Below, piece by piece: positions 56,583 to 64,000 of a stretch of 64,000 bases of DNA (positions are counted from its first letter, which is position 1; each line of letters begins with the position of its first letter). The translations under genes and the position numbers were made by a program. The notes under the pieces were generated by a model, which saw only the letters and a list, made by a program, of their open reading frames with translations, was not told where the DNA came from and did not search any database. The stretch lies in NCBI GenBank assembly GCA_021647985.1, contig JAKITQ010000001.1, positions 62,001 to 126,000 on the forward strand. Direction: 5' to 3'. Source of the DNA: Flavobacteriaceae bacterium (lineage in GTDB: Bacteria > Bacteroidota > Bacteroidia > Flavobacteriales > Flavobacteriaceae).

Positions 56583-57644
56583 TCACCTTGTATATCTTTT
56601 TTCTTTATGACAACCTTTACAAGATCCACCATCTTCATAATTTTTAAAGACCAATGGCATATTCCATTTACCAAATTTCACCGTTTCCGGAATTAGATGT
56701 TCTCGAGATGAACCATGCAAACTATGGCAATTATTACATGTTCTACCTTTTTCTTTATTCACATGTAAAAAATGCAAATTTCTATCGCCATCTCTAAATT
56801 CTGTGGCATACTTGGTTCTTTCTTCTAAAAGCAAATCGGCATCATGACATTCAAAACACATTTCGTAATTTTCTTCGGTGCCTTTTGCATAGTTTCCTGT
56901 AGGGTAGGAGGTTGTCATCAAAAATTTGTTATTGGAAGCATGGGGATCATGGCAGGCGTTACAACTTTTTTCAAGCGCTTCATGAACAAATTTACTATCT
57001 TCTAGTAATTTGCCAATATTTGTTATTTTCCTATCATCTACAGTAATAGTTTTATCATGGCAGCTTAAACACAATTCTCTACCACCAGAAATAAGTAATT
57101 TTTTTCGTGAAGAAGAATGCGGTGAGTGACAGCCTATACATCCATCTTCGTCAGTAGCAGGTGAATGTACAAGGGTTGACTCTTCAATGATTTTTTCAAT
57201 TTCATCATGGCAAAAATAACACAAATCAGGTGCTTTTGCAAAAATGAATTTAGGGTCATTAGAACTGTGTATTTCATGGCATTCAGAACATTCACCTTTA
57301 GCAACAGGCTTGTGCACATATTTGTTTTTAATGATGGCATCTTTTTCTTCGTCATGGCAAGAAAAACAAAGGTCTGCACCTTCTTCTAAATAAGTAAAGC
57401 TTTCAATATCTTCTACTGGATGCTTTTTACCATTGGGCTTGTGACAACTAATACAATCGGACGCTGGGCCGTGAAGAATTTCCTTTTTAATAGTTCTCTT
57501 ATGACATTCTATACAAGTTTTTTCCTTTTTTTGTCCGTAAATATTTACCTGGAATAGTAATACGCAAATAAGTGTTAATCCTTGAAAATATTTGGCATTG
57601 GTTAACCAAAACATTGGGTTCGAAGTTTTTTTAAAGATTTTCAT
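56583..57644 (-). CDS. Eleven-heme cytochrome c (doubled-CXXCH type)
   Basis: The 353-residue exported protein has eleven CXXCH sites in order: CIECH, CISCH, CFSCH, CSECH, CYFCH, CIGCH, CLSCH, CNACH, CFECH, CNNCH and CKGCH. They are arranged in the doubled-CXXCH pattern with repeated VHxPxxxGxCxxCHxxH blocks, as in DmsE/MtrA-like periplasmic cytochromes. The hydrophobic segment YFQGLTLICVLLFQVNIYGQ serves as signal. It has no lipobox, so it is likely periplasmic or inserted in the barrel encoded just upstream (29 bp). Eleven hemes in about 320 residues could span an outer membrane, as MtrA does with ten. Confidence 0.88.
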   Translation of the reverse strand: MKIFKKTSNPMFWLTNAKYFQGLTLICVLLFQVNIYGQKKEKTCIECHKRTIKKEILHGPASDCISCHKPNGKKHPVEDIESFTYLEEGADLCFSCHDEEKDAIIKNKYVHKPVAKGECSECHEIHSSNDPKFIFAKAPDLCYFCHDEIEKIIEESTLVHSPATDEDGCIGCHSPHSSSRKKLLISGGRELCLSCHDKTITVDDRKITNIGKLLEDSKFVHEALEKSCNACHDPHASNNKFLMTTSYPTGNYAKGTEENYEMCFECHDADLLLEERTKYATEFRDGDRNLHFLHVNKEKGRTCNNCHSLHGSSREHLIPETVKFGKWNMPLVFKNYEDGGSCKGCHKEKRYTR

Positions 57645-57673
57645 TATTAGTTATTTTTATGTTTGTTAATATT

Positions 57674-59659
57674 TTAAAATCGCCTTGAAATTTTAAGTGA
57701 AACTTTGTTAAAATCTAATTGTTCATCTACCAATTCACGTCGATATATTTCTGCAGCTGCTGTAATAAATATTTGACGATATATGGTTGTAAACTCAAGC
57801 CTTGTGGTTAATAAATTTAAATATATTCCTTTTGCATCTCCATCTTGTTTTCGATAACCTCCTTCTAAATTTATTCTTGTTTTTGGCGTGAAATTATAGG
57901 TAATGTTTCCGGAAAGATTATAGTACACTTGTCTTTGCCCTTCAAATTCAATCATTAAATAATCTATAAATTCGCTATTTAAAGAATAATTCAATTTTTG
58001 ATTGATATTTCCTTGCAGTATTAAATAATAGCGCATCAATCGATAAGGTATTATCGTACTGTCGTAATTATCATATTCAATACCTCCACTTAAAAATTTA
58101 TAATTGAAACGAGTTCCGTAAAGGTTTTTATTAAAATAATTTAATGTTAGATTTTCTTGGTTTTCAATATCTATATAATCTTGTTTGGATCTATTTACAT
58201 AAAACTCTAATAGGTTTTTAAATAAGCTTACTCTTATGCCAAAAAAGTTGTTAATGGAATTAAATTTGTAAGAAAGTGGTTGATCGGCTTCATAATCTAT
58301 TAAAACTGTCGTGTTATTTGCAATGAGGCCACCTGGCACTCGTTGTATTTCAAGAAATTCATTTCTTTGAATTAAAATATAATCCAAATTTAATTGGTAT
58401 ATAATCGTGTTTGTAACATCCCTAACAATCACAGTTGGTAAAATTATGTCTTGATTTTTTAGCAGTACTATTTGACCATCAATCAATCTATGTGTTTCAT
58501 TTTGAACGACCAATGTTTCTGAATCTCCTTGCCTGTTTTGTTTGTTAGAGTTAATTCTATAAGTCATTGATAAATGCCCGTTTAACGGAATTTTTTTATC
58601 GTAAATAATATCGAACCCAGCTCTTCTAACGTTATCTTGAAATTGTGTATTGTTAATAATATTATATTCTAAAGAAGCTGTAGTTCTTAAACTTTTGTAC
58701 AACTGATGTGTTATTGAACTATTGATATTATGTTGTTTAGAAACTTGAGCATCAGACCTATAATCATTAAAATTATAACCGCTATACCATGTGAAGTTTT
58801 TTGGTAATTTAAAAGTTAAGTTTTCTAAAACCTGAAATCTTTTAAAATTTATATTACCATACTGGTTGTCATTTATAATTCTTGATCTTAGATTGTAATT
58901 TTTTTTAGAATCGAAATATATATTATTATTAAGATTCCATGTAGTAATATTGCTTTCTACAAGTTTACCATTGGGGTTGGTTGAAGCATTGATAAAACTA
59001 TCATCATAGGTGTATTCACTATGTGAAAATCTAAACTCATTTCTATCATACTGACCGAATGTTTTGGTCGCTCGGGCATCAATATTATTTCTTTCGGTTT
59101 TAAATATTCTTGTGGTTTGAATTTCTTCCTGTTCTCCTTTTCCTCTATCGTAGGAAATAAAAAGGGGTGCAATTTTATTAGAATAATTGAGCGATCCACC
59201 ATAGGTATAATTTTTTGTTTTGATATTTGTTAGGTTTTCTCTGTTACTGTAATTTTCATTGTAATTGATAAAAAAATTGAAATTAAAATCATTTCGTTGT
59301 AAAAAGGTCGTTTTGATATACAATTTTTTTAAACTATGTGTCTCATTTCTATCCGGTGTGACTAAAGAATATCTTTGTCCGGTATCGGGGCTATAACCTA
59401 TATTAAAATCTAAGGTTAAAAAATTAGGGTGGTAAAAATAACTGTTGGTATTCAATAATAATCCAGCAGAAAATAAGGAGCTTTGCTCATCAATTTTATT
59501 GTTGTTTCTAACAGTTACCTGATCCCAATAAGTTCCATACAAATTTACTTCACCACTATAGTAATTCAATTTCCAAAAAGAAGTCTTGGTAGTCGAATTT
59601 TGCGAATAACTATATAAAGTAATTAATAAAATGATATATGTAAATTTTATTCTATGCAT
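57674..59659 (-). CDS. Large outer-membrane beta-barrel, candidate cytochrome porin (MtrB-like role)
   Basis: The 661-residue protein has a signal peptide (FTYIILLITLYSYSQ) and then near-continuous amphipathic strands with aromatic girdles and turn-rich loops (EFRFSHSEYTYDDSFINAS, NLRSRIINDNQYGNINFKRF, YNFTPKTRINLEGGYRKQDG), ending KVSLKISRRF. There is no plug and no carboxypeptidase domain, so it is not a TonB receptor. A rough count allows 24-28 strands. It lies 6 bp after a nine-heme lipoprotein and 29 bp before an eleven-heme cytochrome, the context of MtrB/PioB-type porins that sheathe a multiheme cytochrome. I see no cysteine, so the CXXC of Shewanella MtrB is absent. The role is inferred from context. 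Confidence 0.7.
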   Translation of the reverse strand: MHRIKFTYIILLITLYSYSQNSTTKTSFWKLNYYSGEVNLYGTYWDQVTVRNNNKIDEQSSLFSAGLLLNTNSYFYHPNFLTLDFNIGYSPDTGQRYSLVTPDRNETHSLKKLYIKTTFLQRNDFNFNFFINYNENYSNRENLTNIKTKNYTYGGSLNYSNKIAPLFISYDRGKGEQEEIQTTRIFKTERNNIDARATKTFGQYDRNEFRFSHSEYTYDDSFINASTNPNGKLVESNITTWNLNNNIYFDSKKNYNLRSRIINDNQYGNINFKRFQVLENLTFKLPKNFTWYSGYNFNDYRSDAQVSKQHNINSSITHQLYKSLRTTASLEYNIINNTQFQDNVRRAGFDIIYDKKIPLNGHLSMTYRINSNKQNRQGDSETLVVQNETHRLIDGQIVLLKNQDIILPTVIVRDVTNTIIYQLNLDYILIQRNEFLEIQRVPGGLIANNTTVLIDYEADQPLSYKFNSINNFFGIRVSLFKNLLEFYVNRSKQDYIDIENQENLTLNYFNKNLYGTRFNYKFLSGGIEYDNYDSTIIPYRLMRYYLILQGNINQKLNYSLNSEFIDYLMIEFEGQRQVYYNLSGNITYNFTPKTRINLEGGYRKQDGDAKGIYLNLLTTRLEFTTIYRQIFITAAAEIYRRELVDEQLDFNKVSLKISRRF

Positions 59660-59665
59660 CCCAGA

Positions 59666-60514
59666 TCAATTAAAAATAAAATTTTCATTACTTCCTCCGT
59701 GAGGATCATGACATTCCGCACAATTTTTATCTTCCGTTTTTTTATGTGCTTCACTTTTGTACAATTCTTTTGAATCATGACAGTTGGTACATAAGTTATC
59801 AATAGAAGCTATTAATAACTTGGGATTGTCTGTTTCATGTGATCCATGGCATTGCGAACAATTATCTGAAGCCACAGGAGCATGCAAAAATTTAAATTCT
59901 TTTTCATAATTATCATGACATTCATAACAACTCCCTGCCAACAAGCTATAATTATTGTTTCCACCATGAGCACTGTGGCATGTGGTACAACTTTCTTCTT
60001 CAATTTCTTTGTGAATTTTATCCGCAACAATTAAGGCTTCATCATGACAGCTTAAACAGAGATCCTGACCTTTTTGAATGAGTAATTTTTTGAATTTAGA
60101 TTGGTGGGGGTTATGACATTCTGAACAATTTCCAGCTGCTACAGGGCCATGTAATACGGCATACGTTTCGTTGAAATTATCATGACATTCATAGCATAAT
60201 TCGGGAGTGGGTGCCTTGGTTTTTCCCATGGCATTTCTATCATGGCAACTTGAACACTCTCTTTTTTGATAAGGTTCATGTAAGTTTAAATCATTTCTCG
60301 TATCATATGCTCTTCTGGTTATTAGCATTGAAGTGCTATCTGCTACCGACATAGAATCTTTTACAACACTAACTTCAACTTTATCGAGGACAGGAACCCC
60401 ATCAAACAAAAATGATTGTACATCATGACTAAACTTAGGAGAACAATTCCAAAACAATAAAGATATTATAACAATGCCTAATGAACGTATATTTTTAATT
60501 TTATCAAAAAACAT
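59666..60514 (-). CDS. Nine-heme cytochrome c lipoprotein
   Basis: The 282-residue lipoprotein has signal SLGIVIISLLFWNC with Cys24, so it is lipid-anchored and likely at the outer membrane. After about 65 residues without heme come nine CXXCH sites: CSSCH, CYECH, CSECH, CLSCH, CTTCH, CYECH, CSQCH, CTNCH and CAECH. They form doubled-CXXCH repeats of LHGPVAAGNCSECHNPHQS type that occur twice or more (LHAPVASDNCSQCHGSH). It is directly upstream of the beta-barrel gene (6 bp) and downstream of the propeller gene (78 bp). It could be either the inner or the cell-surface terminal cytochrome of the conduit. Confidence 0.88.
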   Translation of the reverse strand: MFFDKIKNIRSLGIVIISLLFWNCSPKFSHDVQSFLFDGVPVLDKVEVSVVKDSMSVADSTSMLITRRAYDTRNDLNLHEPYQKRECSSCHDRNAMGKTKAPTPELCYECHDNFNETYAVLHGPVAAGNCSECHNPHQSKFKKLLIQKGQDLCLSCHDEALIVADKIHKEIEEESCTTCHSAHGGNNNYSLLAGSCYECHDNYEKEFKFLHAPVASDNCSQCHGSHETDNPKLLIASIDNLCTNCHDSKELYKSEAHKKTEDKNCAECHDPHGGSNENFIFN

Positions 60515-60592
60515 GTATTGTTAGTTTAACATGGTTTGAAATTTTATTTCATTCAATCATATAAAATTTAAATGAATAGCAATTAAGCTCAA

Positions 60593-61663
60593 TTATTTTT
60601 TTATTTCCTTTCTGTATTTATCTCTAATTCTTCCGTATACACTAACCTTGTCAGGTCCAAATTGATTGGTAACATAGATCAAGTATTCTAAATCGTATTT
60701 AGGATCTACATACTCTTGAAAATATTGTAAATTATCATAATCAATTCTAACTTTTACAGGAAGCCACATCCCTCCAGGTCCTTTATAAGCGCCACCGAAA
60801 TACAGTAATAATTTGCCATCTTTATCAAAAATTTGTACATTTTCAAAGCTTGCATCCACCACGTATAAATTTTCTTCTTTGTCAACTGCTACGCCCTTTG
60901 GGCGAACAAAATCACCTATTCTATCACCATATTTACCTACGGAGCTTAAATATTCTCCTTTATGAGTATAAATTTTCACATTACTACCAGCCATATCCGT
61001 GACATAAACTTTATTTTCAGAAACAAATATATTTGTAGGTTTAAACAAATAGCTTTCGTCATCTTGTTCTGATTTTGGGAAATAAAAATCAAATGCGTAG
61101 GTCTTTCTATTGTAAACATTAACTCTGTGATTGCCAGAATCAACCACCCATATTTTATCTCCTTTCACAAAAACATCTGTAGGTTTTAGATTTTCTTTTT
61201 TACCAAATGAAGTAACATATTCTTTATTTTTATCAAATACCATTATTTTTTGAAGCGTTATATCAGCGATATAGAGTTGATCATTTTTATCTACATAAAT
61301 ATTAAGAGGTAATTTTAATTGGTATTGATCTTTCGGAATAAAGTAATTAAATTCTTTATTTTCTAAATCAATTATTTCTAATCCGGCAATATTAACATCA
61401 CAAACATACATTTTACCGTTACGAACAAATACCCCGTAAGGTTTTAAAATGGATTGCACTTTGTCTTCACCAACAATAGATTTAGAAAATGCAGATTGTT
61501 TTACGACATCTTTGGAGGTACTTATACTGGTTAAATATTGTATTCGGCCTGCATCTGGTGGCGGTGGATAAATAATAGATTTACTTGTACTTTGATTTAA
61601 TTTTGGAGAGCATGCACTAAGAAACGAAAATATCGCAAATATTAGATAGATTATAGACCTCAT
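60593..61663 (-). CDS. NHL/6-bladed beta-propeller lipoprotein
   Basis: The 356-residue lipoprotein has signal MRSIIYLIFAIFSFLSAC with Cys18. Several NHL-type blades are visible: PYGVFVRNGKMYVCDVNIAG, LNIYVDKNDQLYIADI, GDKIWVVDSGNHRVNVYN, NIFVSENKVYVTDMAG and PKGVAVDKEENLYVVDASFENVQIFDKDG. These form a propeller of about six blades used for binding. It is the first gene of the apparent cytochrome operon, with an FNR-like site about 90 bp upstream. NHL proteins are recurrent neighbours of multiheme cytochrome conduits in other phyla. A scaffolding or docking role is inferred, not shown. Confidence 0.82.
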   Translation of the reverse strand: MRSIIYLIFAIFSFLSACSPKLNQSTSKSIIYPPPPDAGRIQYLTSISTSKDVVKQSAFSKSIVGEDKVQSILKPYGVFVRNGKMYVCDVNIAGLEIIDLENKEFNYFIPKDQYQLKLPLNIYVDKNDQLYIADITLQKIMVFDKNKEYVTSFGKKENLKPTDVFVKGDKIWVVDSGNHRVNVYNRKTYAFDFYFPKSEQDDESYLFKPTNIFVSENKVYVTDMAGSNVKIYTHKGEYLSSVGKYGDRIGDFVRPKGVAVDKEENLYVVDASFENVQIFDKDGKLLLYFGGAYKGPGGMWLPVKVRIDYDNLQYFQEYVDPKYDLEYLIYVTNQFGPDKVSVYGRIRDKYRKEIKK

Positions 61664-61747
61664 AATGTGAATTTTTATTACTTGATTAGTAGAGTTATTT
61701 GTTTTTAAGTATTGGTTAAAAGTATTAATAAAGTTAGCTACAGCCTA

Positions 61748-61759
61748 TGATTAATATCA
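61748..61759. promoter_or_regulatory. FNR-like palindrome upstream of the conduit operon
   Basis: TGAT-TAAT-ATCA, in the context ATGATTAATATCAG, is centred about 90 bp before the ATG of the propeller gene. It has the same core and flanks as the sites at 50766, 54043 and 62758. Confidence 0.62.
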
Positions 61760-61952
61760 GTTTTGGGCTAATAATCAGTTAAATAAGGCCAATAATTACA
61801 AGTTTTTATGAACAATATTTTTTGGAGTGCTATATAACTGTTTTGATTCTTTTAATATAATGTGGACTAGGGTGCTTTATTTTAATAAAAGATATTGTAT
61901 TTGATTCCGTAATAAAAAGCGAGATTAGCCTGCCTATAGTAGGTTTTGCTAA

Positions 61953-61992
61953 TATTGATATATTTTCATCAAAAGATGAAAATATATCAATA
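61953..61992. repeat. Perfect 18-bp inverted repeat, 4-nt loop
   Basis: TATTGATATATTTTCATC, then AAAA, then GATGAAAATATATCAATA: the two 18-nt arms are perfectly complementary. No T run follows on either side, so it is not a standard terminator. It lies between the terminator of the tetraheme gene and the FNR-like site of the conduit operon, and could be a regulatory hairpin or a protein-binding site. Confidence 0.75.
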
Positions 61993-62017
61993 AGTTTCAC
62001 TAATAAAATATTTACAT

Positions 62018-62046
62018 AAAAAAAGGGCAATCATTGCCCTTTTTTT
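62018..62046 (-). terminator. Terminator of the tetraheme cytochrome gene
   Basis: AAAAAAAGGGCAA-TCA-TTGCCCTTTTTT is a strong hairpin with a GGGCAA core, 17 bp beyond the stop, followed by a T run on the minus strand. It makes the tetraheme gene monocistronic. Confidence 0.88.
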
Positions 62047-62062
62047 ATTGCGTCAAACTATT

Positions 62063-62686
62063 TTATTTATCATGACAAGTTAAACAAAGTGCACTTCCTG
62101 CGTTAGTTACTCTTAATAGGTTGGGTAATCCAGCTCCATTATGAACATCATGACAAGACGAGCATTGTAATTGACCTGCTAGTAAAAAATCTGCGTCAAT
62201 TGTACCTCCAACACCAGAATTTGTTGTTGTAGGGTCGTACAAGCCACCATCACTAGTTGCTAAAGCAGCATCATAAGTAAACGAAATTGGGTGGTCATTA
62301 GATAGGTCTGTACCAATAAGGTCACCACCAGTCATAAAGTCACCACCATTGGTTCTACCACCAAAATTGTCCATTGCTACAGTACCATCATGACAACTTA
62401 AGCATAATTTAGATGCACCAGAGGGTTGCCCTATAGTTGCAGAACCTTCAAAAGAAGGTGAATCATAAAGTGTAAAATTAGCTTGGGTTACTTCGTGATT
62501 CCATAAAGGAGCATCAGGTACAGTAATGTCCGCATTGTGAGGCGTATGACATACAATACAAATCTCTCCAGTATTGTTCCAGTTTTCAGTAGAAAAATCA
62601 TGATCCGATCCTGTTATTTGGCTAAAACCAAATGATGACATCAACATGACTAAACTTAGTGTTAAAAATAATTTTGTTTTTTTCAT
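62063..62686 (-). CDS. Tetraheme cytochrome c, OmcE-like (candidate filament subunit)
   Basis: The 207-residue protein has a clean signal (LFLTLSLVMLMSSFGFSQ) and four heme sites: CIVCHTPHN, CLSCHDG, CSSCHDVHN and CLTCHDK at the very C-terminus. Extra histidines in DHDFS, CHTPH, LWNHE, NDHPIS and CHDVH could provide all sixth ligands for bis-His hemes. The order CxxCHTPHNA, LWNH, GQPSGASKLCLSCHDGT, LSNDHPIS, CxSCHDVHN is what I recall for the OmcE-type family whose members polymerise into extracellular cytochrome filaments. It is a single gene with its own FNR-like site and strong terminator, consistent with high, separate expression. Family resemblance is from memory, and polymerisation is inference. 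Confidence 0.82.
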   Translation of the reverse strand: MKKTKLFLTLSLVMLMSSFGFSQITGSDHDFSTENWNNTGEICIVCHTPHNADITVPDAPLWNHEVTQANFTLYDSPSFEGSATIGQPSGASKLCLSCHDGTVAMDNFGGRTNGGDFMTGGDLIGTDLSNDHPISFTYDAALATSDGGLYDPTTTNSGVGGTIDADFLLAGQLQCSSCHDVHNGAGLPNLLRVTNAGSALCLTCHDK

Positions 62687-63004
62687 GGTAATTAATTTAA
62701 TTTAAATTAAAATATTATTGATACAGTAAAATTAATGACAGAAGGGCTATAAAAAGATGATTTTTATCATAAAATGTAGTATTTGTTACTAAAAAATTAA
62801 ATATATTTTGTATAAAAGAAATAAGTGTTTTAATATATTGATAATAAGTATTTTATATAGGATTTGTAGACCTATATTTATTTGAAGTTAAGCGATAAAT
62901 ATTCTATATTTTGAATAAATTAAGTACTGAATCATATTTTTTTAAAATTTGTCCTATATGGTCATATATAATTGATGATATGCCATCATTATGAAGGTAG
63001 TATT
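62687..63004. other. Intergenic region upstream of the tetraheme gene
   Basis: No ORF is supported. The part nearest the tetraheme gene carries the FNR-like site at 62758-62769. The rest (62770-63004) is very AT-rich and contains no terminator that I can recognise for the trypsin-like gene ending at 63005. Confidence 0.4.
62758..62769. promoter_or_regulatory. FNR-like palindrome upstream of the tetraheme cytochrome
   Basis: TGAT-TTTT-ATCA, extended to ATGATTTTTATCAT, is centred 77 bp before the ATG. That is the same distance as the ccsBA site from its start codon. Confidence 0.65.
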
Positions 63005-63832
63005 TTATTGAAGTTTAGCAATAGTTTCTATAATAAATACCCCCGGTACAACCTCGGCCAAATCGAGCTGCTGTGCTTCTACTGAAGTTTTATATGCTGA
63101 TTTAATCTGGGTAATTTTTACTCTTTCTTTACTAATTAAACCGGCAATAAATTGCGTTGTTTCAATATGCATTTCACCGCGGTAAGTTCTTCCGGATTGC
63201 ACAAAATATACTGGGCCACCACTGTTGCCTTTAAATATTTTAATGTCCAGCAAATAATTTCCAACTTGTTTTCCTGGTGTTATTGGGTAAGAAGAGAGGA
63301 TGCCTCTTCTCACAATTGGAAAACCATATTTATTAGATTCTTGGCCTAAGGGAAATCCTAAACATAAAAACTGATCTCCAGGGTGAATATTAATTTTTTC
63401 ATATAACTTGTCCGTTCCAATCATTCCAATGTTTAAAAATTTAAAATGTATATTTTTAGGTAAAGTAACATAGAGGGCAGCAACATCTGCAGAATCATGA
63501 TTTACCCAACTTTGTTCACCATTGTCTCTTATTTTAATTTTATAGTTAAGCTTTTTATATTCTGTATTATTAATTTTCCACCTTAAAAATAAAATTGCCG
63601 AGTCGCCTTTCATTTCTCTTAACACATGATCGGCAGTAATTAGAACAAATTGTTTTTTTTTCGTTTCACTATTTACAGGTTTTTCCAAAATAAATGCTGT
63701 ACCGTATGAGCCGTTCAAACCTTTGATTTTAAAAGTTGAATTCATTAAGGCTGTATTCAATTCAATCCTTTTTTGAGCCTCCAACAAATGGATATTAAAA
63801 AATAAAATAATTATTAAAAATATTTGTTTCAT
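63005..63832 (-). CDS. Secreted trypsin-like serine protease
   Basis: The 275-residue protein has a signal peptide (IFLIIILFFNIHLLEAQ) and a chymotrypsin-fold protease domain. All three catalytic residues are visible: His in LITADHVLREM, Asp in NHDSADVAALYV and Ser in FKGNSGGPVYF. It lacks PDZ domains, so it is not a full DegP, and looks like a single-domain Trypsin_2-type protease. It is presumably active in the periplasm or outside the cell. It sits upstream of the cytochrome region on the same strand but 319 bp away, so a functional link is not shown. Confidence 0.82.
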   Translation of the reverse strand: MKQIFLIIILFFNIHLLEAQKRIELNTALMNSTFKIKGLNGSYGTAFILEKPVNSETKKKQFVLITADHVLREMKGDSAILFLRWKINNTEYKKLNYKIKIRDNGEQSWVNHDSADVAALYVTLPKNIHFKFLNIGMIGTDKLYEKINIHPGDQFLCLGFPLGQESNKYGFPIVRRGILSSYPITPGKQVGNYLLDIKIFKGNSGGPVYFVQSGRTYRGEMHIETTQFIAGLISKERVKITQIKSAYKTSVEAQQLDLAEVVPGVFIIETIAKLQ

Positions 63833-64000
63833 TGTGTTTTGCTTTAAAGACTTGGTTAGGTTTTGATAGGGTTAGGTTGGTCAAAAATAAGAATATGAAT
63901 TTGAGAATTAAAACAATCCAAAAATAACTTATCAACAGTATTTTAAACTTCAAAAGAGTAGGTTCTTTCAATAATATAATTTAAAATCAAGTCTTTATTT

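Larger units (their letters stand above)
61664..62017. other. Upstream region of the conduit operon
   Basis: No gene is supported; the 66-codon ORF at 61830-62030 runs through an inverted repeat and a terminator and has no recognisable features. The region holds the FNR-like site at 61748-61759, the 18-bp inverted repeat at 61953-61992, and the terminator of the tetraheme gene beyond 62018. Confidence 0.5.

Noticed and set aside
57674-59659. The 661-aa barrel as a TonB-dependent receptor
   Set aside because: It has no plug, carboxypeptidase-like or TonB-box region; strands start right after the signal peptide.
61830-62030. ORF of 66 aa on the minus strand
   Set aside because: It overlaps the terminator of the tetraheme gene and the 18-bp inverted repeat, has no recognisable motif or signal, and looks like chance in AT-rich DNA.

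Overview
The window looks like a chromosomal piece of an AT-rich marine-type Flavobacteriaceae (Bacteroidota). The grounds are TonB-dependent receptors with STN and carboxypeptidase-like N-terminal domains, DUF4249 lipoproteins, SPII signal peptides followed by acidic or Asn-rich linkers, TANNTTTG-type promoter boxes, a ResB-CcsA fusion cytochrome synthase, and menaquinone genes of flavobacterial style. The genus cannot be fixed from the sequence; a Lutibacter-like organism is only a guess.

Layout. 1-3 kb: a partial L-fucose isomerase and an AraB-like FGGY kinase, divergent from a secreted purple-acid-phosphatase-like enzyme (3.3-4.4 kb). 4.4-5.1 kb: decayed sequence. 5.1-14.1 kb: an accessory-looking stretch with two glycosyltransferases, a small P-loop kinase, a lipoprotein-type catalase-peroxidase, a small outer-membrane barrel, an Acg-like nitroreductase and a Crp/Fnr regulator (both frameshifted), closed by tRNA-Arg(CCT). 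14.2-24 kb: a small DUF4468-like protein, menC-CPBP protease-menE, an unusual VWA/plug/TPR protein and a large VCBS/ASPIC lipoprotein. 24.1-30.1 kb: clpB, a DUF3817 protein and two TlpA-like thiol-disulfide lipoproteins. 30.2-37.9 kb: an outer-membrane operon (secreted protein, TonB receptor, two DUF4249 lipoproteins, an MG2-like protein). 38.1-43.4 kb: BrkB-like protein, KdsC-like phosphatase, DUF2520 protein and pyruvate phosphate dikinase. 43.9-50.1 kb: a MarR-RND-MFP-TolC efflux operon with a palindromic MarR-type operator. 50.3-62.7 kb: a cytochrome region. 63.0-63.8 kb: a trypsin-like protease.

The most interesting part is 50.3-62.7 kb. It holds a monoheme cytochrome c, a CcsBA cytochrome c synthase, two secreted NrfJ-like/OB-fold proteins, and an apparent operon encoding an NHL-propeller lipoprotein, a nine-heme lipoprotein, a 661-residue beta-barrel, an eleven-heme cytochrome and a five-heme cytochrome. 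A separate tetraheme cytochrome follows, whose heme-motif layout recalls the OmcE-type filament cytochromes. Together this has the parts list of a porin-cytochrome conduit for moving electrons across the outer membrane, which is not a standard feature of Flavobacteriaceae. I also find the same Crp/Fnr-type palindrome, ATGAT-N4-ATCA, upstream of the four transcription units in this region, centred about 70-90 bp before the start codons. That suggests one FNR-like regulon, probably switched by oxygen or nitrogen oxides. The menaquinone genes at 14.8-17.9 kb would supply the likely quinone pool, but no quinol-oxidising inner-membrane dehydrogenase is present in the window.

No CRISPR array, transposase, integrase or rRNA gene was seen.
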